From: Halobacteroidaceae bacterium
GTDB lineage: Bacteria; Bacillota; Halanaerobiia; B1SED10-174
DNA length: 64,000 nucleotides
Assembly: GCA_003554585.1 (NCBI GenBank)
Contig: PWGV01000025.1
Coordinates: 1-64,000, forward strand
Direction of reading: 5' to 3'
Within the stretch, counting starts at the first letter, position 1, and every line of letters starts with the position of its first letter. Positions 9,439-19,663 of the stretch are shown piece by piece. The position numbers and the translations under genes were made by a program. The notes below the pieces were generated by a model, which had not been told where the DNA came from, ran no database searches, and saw only the letters and a list, made by a program, of their open reading frames with translations.

Positions 9439-9870
9439 ATGTTCATGGGTGAATATCGACATGCCATGGATGAAAAGGGAAGAGTAATAATGCCTGCTCG
9501 CTTCCGGGAAACTCTGGGGGAGAAATTTGTAATCACCAGGGGCCTGGATAACTGCCTTTTCGTTTATCCTGTTCAGGAATGGAAAACGCTGGAGGAAAAA
9601 CTTAAAAATCTTCCCCTTACCCGCCAGGATGCACGGGCATTTGTCCGTTACCTTTTGTCCGGAGCAGCCGAATGTGAATTTGATAAACAGGGCCGTATTT
9701 CAGTTCCCAACAACCTGAGGGACCATGGTTTAATAAAAAAAGATGTGGTGATTATTGGGGTAGCGGACAGGATAGAGCTCTGGAGCAAGGAGAAATGGGA
9801 AGAATACCTGAATAAAGCGAAAGATTCTTACGAGGAAATCGCCGAAACCATGGATGAACTGGGAATTTAA
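9439..9870 (+). CDS. mraZ: Transcriptional regulator MraZ
   Basis: [24 protein letters not shown]; first gene of dcw cluster. Confidence 0.97.
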   Translation: MFMGEYRHAMDEKGRVIMPARFRETLGEKFVITRGLDNCLFVYPVQEWKTLEEKLKNLPLTRQDARAFVRYLLSGAAECEFDKQGRISVPNNLRDHGLIKKDVVIIGVADRIELWSKEKWEEYLNKAKDSYEEIAETMDELGI

Positions 9871-9889
9871 CCGGAAAGGGGCCAAATAA

Positions 9890-10831
9890 ATGCAGAATTT
9901 CCACCAACCGGTTTTGCTAAATGAAGTTTTAGAGTTTTTAGGGAATAGCAAAGGTTTTTTTCTCGACGGGACAATCGGTGGTGGAGGGCATAGTAAGGTC
10001 CTATTGGAAAAGAATGAAACCATCGAAATTATCGGAATAGATAAGGACCCCAGGGCTTTAGAGGAGGCAAAACAAATCCTTGAACCCTGGAAAGAAAAAG
10101 TAAGGTTTTTCCACGGGGATTTTAAAGATTTTGAGGTCTATATCGGAGAGCTGGGAATAACCGGGTTTGGCGGGGTTTTGTTGGATTTAGGAGTTTCTTC
10201 CTACCAGCTTAATAGACCAGAAAGAGGTTTTAGTTATCACCAGGATGGTCCCCTGGACATGAGAATGGATCCTACAAGCGGCAAAACTGCAGCCGACCTG
10301 CTAAATGGGTTTCCGGTTCATGATCTTTCCCGGATTTTTAAAGAATATGGTGAGGAACGCTGGGCCAAGAAAATCGCTGGCAAGATTGAAAAAAGAAGGA
10401 AAGAAAAAAGGATAGAGACTACAAGAGAACTTGCAGAAATTATTACCCAAACTGTTCCCCATGATCGGGGGGGACATCCAGCCAGAAGAGTTTTTCAGGC
10501 GCTCAGAATAGCAGTTAACGATGAACTAAAAGGTCTGGGTAAAACTATAGAGAAAATGGTTGATTTTCTTAATCCGCAGGGTAGAATGGGTATTATTACT
10601 TTCCAATCGCTCGAAGATCGTCTGGTTAAGAATGTATTTCGAAAGCTCAGTCAGTGCAATTGTCCAAAAAACTTACCCTGTGTTTGCACGGGACCTCAAA
10701 TAAAGATTTTAACCAAGAAACCTGTAGAACCAAGCGAAGAAGAAGTTGAACAAAACCGAAGGGCCCGCAGTTCCAAACTCAGGGTTATAGAAAAGCTAAA
10801 TTTGACGAAGGGGAAGGAGGAAGGACGATAA
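9890..10831 (+). CDS. rsmH: 16S rRNA (cytosine1402-N4)-methyltransferase
   Basis: HQPVLLNEVLEFL, DGTIGGGGHS, RMGIITFQSLEDRLVK. Confidence 0.97.
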   Translation: MQNFHQPVLLNEVLEFLGNSKGFFLDGTIGGGGHSKVLLEKNETIEIIGIDKDPRALEEAKQILEPWKEKVRFFHGDFKDFEVYIGELGITGFGGVLLDLGVSSYQLNRPERGFSYHQDGPLDMRMDPTSGKTAADLLNGFPVHDLSRIFKEYGEERWAKKIAGKIEKRRKEKRIETTRELAEIITQTVPHDRGGHPARRVFQALRIAVNDELKGLGKTIEKMVDFLNPQGRMGIITFQSLEDRLVKNVFRKLSQCNCPKNLPCVCTGPQIKILTKKPVEPSEEEVEQNRRARSSKLRVIEKLNLTKGKEEGR

Positions 10832-11299
10832 ATGGAAAAGAATTATCAAAGAAGTGTTGTTTACAATCCAGGATCGCAAAAAGTTAAACCCCGTCCCACC
10901 AAGTCCTCCATTCCCTGGTTTTATATTTTCCTTATAATAGTTAGTGTGGGGATTTCAATTAGTTTTCTCGTTTTGCAGGCCGGTATTTCATCCTTGAATT
11001 ATGAGATTGAAACAGTACAAAGGGAAATTGATGTCCTGGAAAAAGCAAACCGGGGTCTGCGACTTCAATTGGCTGAAAAAACAAACCTTAGGGAAATTGA
11101 AAAACGAGCCCGCCAGGAACTGGCCATGGTAAGACCAGAGCAACAGGATTACATAGTAATGGCGAAACCAGAATTGCAGACGGTTGAGAGAACTGATCGG
11201 GAAGGAACCTTTGAATTAAACCTTGCTGGATTTTTTGGGGAACTTGCCCAGTGGGTTAGGGAACGGGCAACTGTAGCTGCAGGTGCCCTGGGGGAGTAG
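10832..11299 (+). CDS. ftsL: Cell division protein FtsL-like
   Basis: Short protein with one TM and a coiled coil between rsmH and the PBP gene. Confidence 0.75.
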   Translation: MEKNYQRSVVYNPGSQKVKPRPTKSSIPWFYIFLIIVSVGISISFLVLQAGISSLNYEIETVQREIDVLEKANRGLRLQLAEKTNLREIEKRARQELAMVRPEQQDYIVMAKPELQTVERTDREGTFELNLAGFFGELAQWVRERATVAAGALGE

Positions 11300-11312
11300 G
11301 AGGTGATTCGCT

Positions 11313-13391
11313 TTGGGCCAGGGAAACTTGCTAATTAAAAACCGAATTATTATATTATTTGTTTTCTTCGTAGCGCTGATGGTGGCAATTTTTGCCCGGC
11401 TTTTTTTCATCCAAATCGGGCAAACAGAAGCCCTGGGACAAATGGCCAGTGACCAGAGGTTACGGATGCTCCAGTTAGACCCAAAACGGGGATTGATTTA
11501 TGACCGACTGGGGCGAGAACTGGCTATAAGCGCTGCAGCAGAAACAGTTGTGGCTTTTCCCCCGGAAATTGAAAACCCCGAGAAAACGGCCCGGGATTTG
11601 GCGGGAATTTTAAACTTCTCCTACAATGAGATTTATCGGAGAATAACCCAACCCCGGGCTGCAATTTATTTGGAGCGCAAAATTGACGACCAGAGGGCTC
11701 AAAAAATTGCCAGCTGGGAACTTCCAGGGATTTCTTTTATTGAAGAGAGCAAGAGATTTTACCCTCAGGGCGAACTCGCCGCCCATATTATTGGTTTTGC
11801 GGGGGTGGATAATCATGGGCTGGAAGGTATTGAGGTTTCAATGGACCATTTTCTCCAGGGGCAACCGGGGCGAATGTCTACGCAAAGGGATGGTCTGGGC
11901 CAGGATATTCCACAGGGCATTGAAAGATATATCCCCCCTCAGGATGGGCACGATATTTATTTGACCATTGACCAGGTTATCCAGTACATAGCTGAAAGAG
12001 AACTGGAAAATGCTTTGCAACAGCACGAAGCCAGGGGTGGGAGTGTTGTTGTTCTTGACCCCCAACTGGGTGAAATTCTGGCAATGGCCAATTACCCGAG
12101 CTTTAACCCCAATAATTTTCAGGCTTACCCTTCTTCTTCCTGGAGAAATGCTGCAATAACCAATAATTTCGAACCGGGTTCTACTTTTAAAGTAATCACC
12201 ATGGCTTCTGCTCTGGATGAAGGGGTTGTAAACATGGAAGATGTTTTTTTCGATCCCGGTCAAATCAGGGTGGGTCCTGAAACAATCAGTTGCTGGAGAG
12301 AAGGAGGTCATGGGACCTTAAATTTCACTGAAGTTGTTGAAAAATCCTGTAACCCGGGTTTTGTCCAGGTAGGAAACCGACTTGGGGTAGAAAATTTCTA
12401 CAGGTATATTCAGGCTTTTAATTTTGGTAACCGCCTGGGGATAGATCTTCCAGGCGAAGCTAGAGGCCTTGTTTATGATTATAGTGAAATGGGACCTGTT
12501 GAAATGGCCACGATGACTTTTGGCCACGGAATTGCAGTAACGCCGCTGCAGATGGTGATGGCAACAGGGGCAATCGCTAACAAAGGTTTTCTTCTTGAAC
12601 CCCGCCTGGTTAGAGAGGTACGGGATTCAAATAAGAATTTGGTGGAAAGCTTTGGACCAAAAGTTTTGCGACAGGTGGTATCTGAGGAAACGGCTGAAAT
12701 GACCCTTGCTCTTCTGGCCAGTGTAGTTGCTTCAGGGACGGGGTCCCAGGCCCAAATTCCTGGTTATGAAATTGGGGGAAAAACAGGGACAGCGAAATAT
12801 TACGGGAAAGAAGCTTATGACTCTTCTTTTATTGGAGTTGTCCCCATAGATGATCCTCAGCTGGTTATTCTTGTTGTTCTCTACGAAGTTACAAGTTATC
12901 CTTATTATGCCGGCGAGATTGCCGCTCCAATCTTCAGGGAAATCGCCCAGGATTCTATCAGATATCTGGAGTTGCGACCAACTGTGCCTCAGGATATTCC
13001 CCAGGTTGAAGTTAAAACCGAAAAGACAATAGTTCCTGATGTAAAGCATCTTTCCCCGGAGCAGGCCATGGAAGTTTTGCGAGAGGTTGGTTTCAATGTT
13101 AAGCTGGAAGGAATGGGTGAAAGGGTAGTTGATCAGGTTCCCCTACCCGGAGCAAATCTCCCCCTGGGTGCAACAGTGGTTTTATTTTTCCAAGAAACCC
13201 GGGATAGAATGGAGAATTATTATACCTTTGTACCCAATCTTAGGGGTTTAACTCGAGAAAGAGCAGGGGAAATTTTGTCATCCCTGGGTTTTAAACCCTT
13301 ATTTTCAGGGAGTGGGGCAGTACAAAGCCAGGAACCATCAGCAGGGGAATTCAGGCCACAGGGCGAAGAGATAAAACTGCAATTGCGCTAA
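11313..13391 (+). CDS. Class B penicillin-binding protein with C-terminal PASTA domains (FtsI/SpoVD type)
   Basis: STFK, SCN, KTGT transpeptidase motifs; two PASTA repeats. Confidence 0.93.
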   Translation: MGQGNLLIKNRIIILFVFFVALMVAIFARLFFIQIGQTEALGQMASDQRLRMLQLDPKRGLIYDRLGRELAISAAAETVVAFPPEIENPEKTARDLAGILNFSYNEIYRRITQPRAAIYLERKIDDQRAQKIASWELPGISFIEESKRFYPQGELAAHIIGFAGVDNHGLEGIEVSMDHFLQGQPGRMSTQRDGLGQDIPQGIERYIPPQDGHDIYLTIDQVIQYIAERELENALQQHEARGGSVVVLDPQLGEILAMANYPSFNPNNFQAYPSSSWRNAAITNNFEPGSTFKVITMASALDEGVVNMEDVFFDPGQIRVGPETISCWREGGHGTLNFTEVVEKSCNPGFVQVGNRLGVENFYRYIQAFNFGNRLGIDLPGEARGLVYDYSEMGPVEMATMTFGHGIAVTPLQMVMATGAIANKGFLLEPRLVREVRDSNKNLVESFGPKVLRQVVSEETAEMTLALLASVVASGTGSQAQIPGYEIGGKTGTAKYYGKEAYDSSFIGVVPIDDPQLVILVVLYEVTSYPYYAGEIAAPIFREIAQDSIRYLELRPTVPQDIPQVEVKTEKTIVPDVKHLSPEQAMEVLREVGFNVKLEGMGERVVDQVPLPGANLPLGATVVLFFQETRDRMENYYTFVPNLRGLTRERAGEILSSLGFKPLFSGSGAVQSQEPSAGEFRPQGEEIKLQLR

Positions 13392-13412
13392 AAAAACCAG
13401 AAGGGGTATAAA

Positions 13413-14894
13413 ATGAGACTTAAAGAGGTTAAGGAATTAATTCCCAACTCAAAACTTTTTGGTTCGGAAAATGTAAAAATTAAATCTTTAGCCTATGACT
13501 CCCGGGAGGTAGAAGAGGGATCGCTTTTTACAGCAATCAGGGGCTACCGTTTTGATGGACACGATTTTATTTCTGAAGCAAGAGAAAAGGGAGCCACAGC
13601 CTTGATTGTTGAAGAAGAGGGTGATTATAAACTTCCCTATCTGCTGGTAGAGGATAGCAGATTCGCTCTGGCAAAGGTTAGTACCGCATTTTATGATTAT
13701 CCCGCCCGAAAAATGATTTTAATTGGAGTAACAGGGACCAATGGAAAAACCACTACTTCTTTTTTGCTTGAGGGAATTCTGAATTATGCCCGGGAAAAGC
13801 CAGGTTTGCTGGGGACTGTAACCTACCGCTACAAAGAAAGAACCTTTCCGGGAGAAAGAACAACTCCCGAATCTATGGATTTACAAAAGCAACTGGCAGA
13901 ACTTGTTTCACTCGGGGCAAAAAGTGTTGTTATGGAAGTATCCTCCCACGCCCTAAAACTTAAAAGGGTAGGCGCAATGGAATTTGATATAGGGGTTTTC
14001 ACCAACCTTACTCCCGAGCATGGCGAGTTTCATCCTTCCCAGGAAGATTACCTGGAGAGTAAAGCGCTTTTATTTAATAACTATTTAAAAGGAACGGGTT
14101 TTGGAGTGATAAACGCTGATACGGATCAGGCTCCATATCTTTTGTCACAGAACAAGGGAAAATCCCTTACATATTCTCTCCAGGGGCGGGGAGATTTAAA
14201 TGGCAAGATTTTGGAAACTGGTCCCGAAGGTTTAGTTTTACGAACTTTTTGGGGGCAAGAACACAAGGATATTGGTTTAAGCCTGGCCGGAACTTTTAAC
14301 GCTTATAATGCTCTTGCAGCGATAGGGACCGGTCTCGCCTTGGGTTTAGACCTGGAAACAATATCCCGGGGAATTAAACAGGTCAAGGGTGTTCCCGGTC
14401 GTTTTGAACTGGTTGGCCGGGGAGAAGAAGTCGGGGTTATTGTTGATTTTGCTCACACCCCGGACAGCCTTGCTAACGTATTAAGGACCGCCCGGGATAT
14501 TGCCCCCAAAAACCTTATTCTTGTTTTTGGTTGTGGCGGGGATCGGGACAGAGAAAAAAGACCTGAAATGACGAAGTTTGCAGTTGAGCTTGCAGATTAT
14601 GTAATAATAACTGCAGATAATCCCCGCAATGAAGAATTGGCACAAATTATTGAAGACATGAAAACCGGGCTGGATAAGGAAGAAAATATCGAAATTATTC
14701 CTGACCGGGAAAGGGCAATTTTCCGGGGGATTGAATTGGCCGAAAAAGGCGACCTGGTTTTAATTGCAGGAAAGGGCCATGAAACCGGGCAGGAGATAAA
14801 AGGAGAATTTTTCCCCTTTGATGACCGAAAAGTTGCCCAAAGGGCTCTAGAAAGGAAAAAAAGGGGGGCTGAAAATGGAGAAGATGAACGCTAA
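13413..14894 (+). CDS. murE: UDP-MurNAc-tripeptide synthetase (meso-DAP type)
   Basis: GVTGTNGKTTT, TTPES, DNPRNE motif. Confidence 0.96.
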   Translation: MRLKEVKELIPNSKLFGSENVKIKSLAYDSREVEEGSLFTAIRGYRFDGHDFISEAREKGATALIVEEEGDYKLPYLLVEDSRFALAKVSTAFYDYPARKMILIGVTGTNGKTTTSFLLEGILNYAREKPGLLGTVTYRYKERTFPGERTTPESMDLQKQLAELVSLGAKSVVMEVSSHALKLKRVGAMEFDIGVFTNLTPEHGEFHPSQEDYLESKALLFNNYLKGTGFGVINADTDQAPYLLSQNKGKSLTYSLQGRGDLNGKILETGPEGLVLRTFWGQEHKDIGLSLAGTFNAYNALAAIGTGLALGLDLETISRGIKQVKGVPGRFELVGRGEEVGVIVDFAHTPDSLANVLRTARDIAPKNLILVFGCGGDRDREKRPEMTKFAVELADYVIITADNPRNEELAQIIEDMKTGLDKEENIEIIPDRERAIFRGIELAEKGDLVLIAGKGHETGQEIKGEFFPFDDRKVAQRALERKKRGAENGEDER

Positions 14895-16254
14895 AAAAGG
14901 TGCCAAAATTTTAGGGGGCAAATTTTCCGGCCCTGAAGAATCAAATTTCGCTGGAGTTACCATTGATAGCCGGCAGGTTGAAAAAGGAAATCTTTTTGTT
15001 GCAATCATTGGAGAAAAACATGATGGCCATGATTTTCTGGATCAGGTCTGGGAAAACGGAGCTGCTGGTTCCCTTGTTTCCCGGGAGTTAACTCCCCCTC
15101 CAGGGAAATTTCTAATTAAAGTTGATGATACTTTGAAAGGCTTACAGGGACTGGCCGGTTATTACAGGACTATTTTTGATCCCCTGGTAATTGGTATTAC
15201 GGGAAGTAATGGAAAGACAACAACAAAAGATTTCATTGCTGCGATTACAGCGGAGGAAAGGCCGACTCTAAAGACCCCGGGTAACCTGAATAATCAGTAT
15301 GGACTTCCCCTTACCTTACTAAAACTGGGTGAGGGGATAGAAGTTGCTGTGGTTGAGATGGGGATGAACGCTCCAGGAGAAATAGCTCTATTAAGTTCCA
15401 TTGCCCGCCCTAAAATTGGCGTTCTTACCAATATCGGGCCTGCGCATCTTGAATTCCTTAAAGACCTGGAGGGGGTAGCTAAAGCAAAAGGTGAGATGGT
15501 GGAGGCACTGCCCCCCGATGGAACACTGGTTTTTAATGGAGATGATCCCTATGCTAACCAAATTGCAAAAAAGTATTCAGGAAAGAAAATTTCTTTTGGA
15601 TTTGAGGAAAATAACCTTATAAAAGGGCAAGAAATAAAAAGACTGGGCTACCAAAATATTGCCCTGGGAGTTTCGATCAGGGATGATTATCATCTTTTCA
15701 GATTACCTCTTTTGGGAAAACATAATGTTTATAATGCCCTGGCTGCCATAGGGGTTGGCTGGTTATTGGGCATACCCCTCAGCGAAATTGGGGAGGGGCT
15801 TTTAAAGGCTGAATTATCCGGAAATAGAATGGAGATTAAAAAAATGCCCCAGGAGTATCTGATGATAAACGATTCCTATAATGCCAACCCAACCTCAATG
15901 AGACACGCCCTGGAAATATTAACTGAAGTTGCAGTTGATAGAAGCATTGCCCTTCTGGGTGATATGCTGGAGTTAGGGGTTTCATCGGATAAATACCACC
16001 GGGAAATTGGACATTTTGTTGCTGAGTTAAACATCGACCTCCTGTTAACAAGGGGTCCCGGAGGGAAAATAATCGGGCAGGGAGCACGGGAAAAAGGTTT
16101 TCCGGCCCGGAGAATTATTAATTTCCAGGATAATGATCAGGCTCTCGATTTTTTGCGGAAAAACCTTACAGCAAAAGACACCTTATTAATCAAGGGATCC
16201 CGGGGTTTGCAACTGGAAAAGGTCGCCCAGGGGCTTAAGGGGTGGGAGAGTTGA
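14875..16254 (+). CDS. murF: UDP-MurNAc-tripeptide--D-Ala-D-Ala ligase
   Basis: GITGSNGKTTTKD, NDSYNANPTSM. Confidence 0.96.
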   Translation: MEKMNAKKGAKILGGKFSGPEESNFAGVTIDSRQVEKGNLFVAIIGEKHDGHDFLDQVWENGAAGSLVSRELTPPPGKFLIKVDDTLKGLQGLAGYYRTIFDPLVIGITGSNGKTTTKDFIAAITAEERPTLKTPGNLNNQYGLPLTLLKLGEGIEVAVVEMGMNAPGEIALLSSIARPKIGVLTNIGPAHLEFLKDLEGVAKAKGEMVEALPPDGTLVFNGDDPYANQIAKKYSGKKISFGFEENNLIKGQEIKRLGYQNIALGVSIRDDYHLFRLPLLGKHNVYNALAAIGVGWLLGIPLSEIGEGLLKAELSGNRMEIKKMPQEYLMINDSYNANPTSMRHALEILTEVAVDRSIALLGDMLELGVSSDKYHREIGHFVAELNIDLLLTRGPGGKIIGQGAREKGFPARRIINFQDNDQALDFLRKNLTAKDTLLIKGSRGLQLEKVAQGLKGWES

Positions 16255-17207
16255 GTCAGACAATTATATCCGGACTGGTCAGTTTTGGAATTATGGTTTT
16301 CTTGCTGCCCTTCGGTTTGAGGGTGTTGAAAAAAATCCAGGTGGGTCAAAAAATTAGAGAAGATGGACCGGAAAGCCACCTGAGCAAAGAAGGAATTCCT
16401 ACCATGGGGGGAGCTCTTTTCTGGCCGGTCCTCCTGGTTACTATTCTTTCCCTGGGTAGAATTGATCCCTTTTTAATCTGGACCATTTTTATTACAGCTG
16501 GATTTACCTTAATTGGAGGACAGGACGATTATTTTAAAATCAAAAAAAGCCGTTCTCTGGGTTTAAAAGCACGTCATAAAATTTTGTTAATGGTTTTGCT
16601 CTCGGGTTTAGTAGGAGTTTACATTTTTTTCTTTCATCCCGGCGGTTCTGCTCTGCTCATCCCCTGGTCGGGAGGAGAAATAGACCTGGGCTGGCTGATT
16701 ATTCCTTTAATTATTCTGGTTTATCTGGCTTCTGCTAATGCTGTGAATTTGATTGACGGTCTGGATGGGCTGGCAGCCGGCGTAACCGGGATTATCTTTA
16801 TTGGTTTTGCAATTTTAAGTCTTTTCCAGCAGGAAATAACAGGGGCCATTATCGCGGGAAGTGGGGCAGGATTATGCCTGGGTTTTTTATGGTTTAACTG
16901 TCACCCTGCAAAGATTTTTATGGGAGACACCGGATCTTTAATGCTGGGGAGTCTACTTGCTTCCCTGGCGGTGTTTCAGCAAATGAGTCTTTATCTCCTG
17001 ATACTGGGAGGTCTATTGGTAATTGTTACCCTTTCGGTGATAATCCAGGTTGTTTATTTCCGCTTAACCGGGGGCAAAAGAATTTTTAAAATGAGTCCCC
17101 TGCATCACCACTTTGAACTGAGCGGCTGGCCCGAATCCCATGTTGTAATTAGATTCTGGTTGGTTGCGGCAATTTTTACCCTCCTGGGAATCTGGGGGGG
17201 GTTGTAG
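16242..17207 (+). CDS. mraY: Phospho-MurNAc-pentapeptide transferase
   Basis: PTMGG, DDYFK, NAVNLIDGLDGLA, FMGDTGSL, PLHHHFE. Confidence 0.96.
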   Translation: MGELSQTIISGLVSFGIMVFLLPFGLRVLKKIQVGQKIREDGPESHLSKEGIPTMGGALFWPVLLVTILSLGRIDPFLIWTIFITAGFTLIGGQDDYFKIKKSRSLGLKARHKILLMVLLSGLVGVYIFFFHPGGSALLIPWSGGEIDLGWLIIPLIILVYLASANAVNLIDGLDGLAAGVTGIIFIGFAILSLFQQEITGAIIAGSGAGLCLGFLWFNCHPAKIFMGDTGSLMLGSLLASLAVFQQMSLYLLILGGLLVIVTLSVIIQVVYFRLTGGKRIFKMSPLHHHFELSGWPESHVVIRFWLVAAIFTLLGIWGGL

Positions 17208-18577
17208 TGGATTTAAAAGGGAAAAGGGTTTCAGTTGTGGGCCTGGGAGAACGGACAGGACCTGCGGTAATTGAGTTTTTGCAGCAAAAAGGGGCAAAAG
17301 TTTTTGTCAGTGAGGCCAGCACATCCTCCCCCTTTCAGGGCCATCTTTCCGGGGTGGAAATTGAATTTGGGGGACATTCTTCTCGGGTTTATGAAGATAA
17401 GGATTTAATTGTAGTAAGTCCCGGCGTTCCGTCCGACATTCCAGTTCTCAAGGAGGCTTTCCAGGCAGGAGTTCCTGCCTGGTCGGAAGTTGAACTTGCT
17501 TTCCGTTTCTCCCAGGCCCGGTTTATTGCGGTTACAGGAACGAATGGAAAAAGTACCGTGGCCAGTTTATTGGGTTTGTATCTAAGCAACCTCGATCAGA
17601 AAGTTGTGGTAGCTGGAAACATTGGAGTTCCCTTAATTAGCAAAGTTACCCCACTAGAGAAAGATGACTTTGTTGTAGCCGAGGTAAGTTCTTTCCAATT
17701 AGAGCTCATTGAAAAATTTCGGCCCGAAATTGCTTTGATTTTAAATGTTGCTCCTGACCATCTGAACCGACATAAAAACATGGACGATTATTTTGCAATC
17801 AAAAAGAAAATTTTTCAAAACCAGGGAGAAGACGATCTTTTGGTTCTAAATTATGATAACTTCTGGACCAGGAGCCTGGAAGGGGAAAAGACGCTACCAA
17901 AAAAAATCTGGTACAGTCTTGAAAAAAAAGTAAACGGTTTTTACCTGGATGGGAAAAATCTTTTTGATGGGCTGCAACAAAAACCCCTATTGGAAACCGG
18001 GGAGATAAAAATTCCCGGGAAACATAACCTTGGTAATGTTTTGGTAGCAGCGGGAATTGCTTCTTTTTTGGGAGTAACAAGGGAGGATTTGGCAAGGGAG
18101 ACCTCTCAGTTTAAGGGTTTGCCCCACACGATGGAACTGGCAGGGGAAATTTCCGGGGTTAAAATTATTAACGATTCTAAGGGGACCAATCCCGAAGCCA
18201 CTGTCTCAGCAATCAAAGGTTTGCCTGGAAATAAAGTATTAATTGCCGGAGGACAGGATCGTGGTTTGGATCTAAAGGAGATGGGCAGGGCGATATCCCG
18301 GGAAAAAATAAGAGCTTTAATCCTCACTGGAGAAAATAGAGAGAAGGTTAAACAAGCTGTTTTGCAAGAAGGCTATCAGGAAATTTTCCTTGTGGGAAGT
18401 CTACAAGAAGCAGTCAGGGTTGCCTGGGAAAAAGCTCAAAAAGGGGATTGGATCCTCTTTTCCCCGGGTGCTGCAAGCTGGGACCGGTACAGGAATTTTG
18501 CAGAGAGAGGAAATCTTTTTAAGAGATTAATTACGGAACTCGAGGGGAGGGGAGAAAATGGAACGCCGGGGAATTGA
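17207..18577 (+). CDS. murD: UDP-MurNAc-L-Ala--D-Glu ligase
   Basis: AVTGTNGKSTV, NDSKGTNPEATVSAI. Confidence 0.96.
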   Translation: MDLKGKRVSVVGLGERTGPAVIEFLQQKGAKVFVSEASTSSPFQGHLSGVEIEFGGHSSRVYEDKDLIVVSPGVPSDIPVLKEAFQAGVPAWSEVELAFRFSQARFIAVTGTNGKSTVASLLGLYLSNLDQKVVVAGNIGVPLISKVTPLEKDDFVVAEVSSFQLELIEKFRPEIALILNVAPDHLNRHKNMDDYFAIKKKIFQNQGEDDLLVLNYDNFWTRSLEGEKTLPKKIWYSLEKKVNGFYLDGKNLFDGLQQKPLLETGEIKIPGKHNLGNVLVAAGIASFLGVTREDLARETSQFKGLPHTMELAGEISGVKIINDSKGTNPEATVSAIKGLPGNKVLIAGGQDRGLDLKEMGRAISREKIRALILTGENREKVKQAVLQEGYQEIFLVGSLQEAVRVAWEKAQKGDWILFSPGAASWDRYRNFAERGNLFKRLITELEGRGENGTPGN

Positions 18578-19652
18578 TATCGCCTTGCTTGTGGTTGTTT
18601 TAACCCTGGTTGGGTTAGGTTTAATTATGGTTCTCAGCGCCAGTTCCATTCAAGCCCTTTCCCGTTATGGTGATACATACTATTCTTTCAAAAGACAGGT
18701 GGTCTGGGCTGTTTTGGGAATTTTATCCATGCTTATCCTTTCCCGGATTGATTATCATTTTTGGGGACGATTTGGGAAATTAGTCCTGATCCTGGGGATT
18801 TTGGTTTTGGGTTTTGTTCTAATTCCGCAGTTTGGCTATATGGCGGGAGGGTCGAGACGCTGGATTGTATTGGGACCCATTGTGGTTCAGGCTTCTGAAG
18901 TAGCCAAGTTTGCTCTGGTAATATACATGGCTGGTTATCTTGCCTATAAAAATGAGCGGGTCAGGTCTTCTTTAAAGGGTTTGCTTCCTCCCCTTTTGGT
19001 TTTGGCCTTTGTTTTATACCTGATTATTCTTGAACCAGACCTGGGAACGACAATTAGTATTGGAGTTACCGTTTTTCTTATGCTTTTTGCTGCGGGAGTC
19101 AGGGTCGCCCATTTAGGATTGTTATTTTTGGGATCGGTTCCGATCATGTATTATTTTATGATGGGAGAATCATATCGCAGGCAGAGACTGATGGCTTTTA
19201 TTAACCCCTGGCAGGATCCCCTGGATTCCGGGTTTCACATTATTCAATCAATGTACGCCCTGGGTTCAGGTGGCCTTTTTGGAGTTGGTTTTGGCCAGAG
19301 CAAACAAAAATTTTTCTACCTTCCCGCCCCCAGCACGGACTTTATTTTTGCAGTAATTGGCGAAGAACTGGGTCTTTTGGGGACAGCTTTAATCCTTGTT
19401 TTATTCTTCATTCTGGCCTGGAGAGGTTTGGCCATAGGGCTGAACGCTCCTGATCTTTTGGGAACACTGCTTGCAGTCGGTTTAACAACAATGATAGTTA
19501 TCCAGTTTATTATCAATATTGGAGTGGTTTCGGGTTCGCTTCCTGTTACGGGAATAGGTTTGCCTTTTATCAGTTACGGGGGGTCCTCGCTGGTTATTAT
19601 GTTAAGTGCAGTGGGTATCCTTCTCAATATCTCCCGGCAGGTCAGGAATTAG
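18558..19652 (+). CDS. ftsW: SEDS family glycosyltransferase FtsW/SpoVE
   Basis: Multi-TM; GGSRRWI, EVAKFALV, GIGLPFISYGGSSL. Confidence 0.94.
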   Translation: MERRGIDIALLVVVLTLVGLGLIMVLSASSIQALSRYGDTYYSFKRQVVWAVLGILSMLILSRIDYHFWGRFGKLVLILGILVLGFVLIPQFGYMAGGSRRWIVLGPIVVQASEVAKFALVIYMAGYLAYKNERVRSSLKGLLPPLLVLAFVLYLIILEPDLGTTISIGVTVFLMLFAAGVRVAHLGLLFLGSVPIMYYFMMGESYRRQRLMAFINPWQDPLDSGFHIIQSMYALGSGGLFGVGFGQSKQKFFYLPAPSTDFIFAVIGEELGLLGTALILVLFFILAWRGLAIGLNAPDLLGTLLAVGLTTMIVIQFIINIGVVSGSLPVTGIGLPFISYGGSSLVIMLSAVGILLNISRQVRN

Positions 19653-19663
19653 GAGGGGGCCGC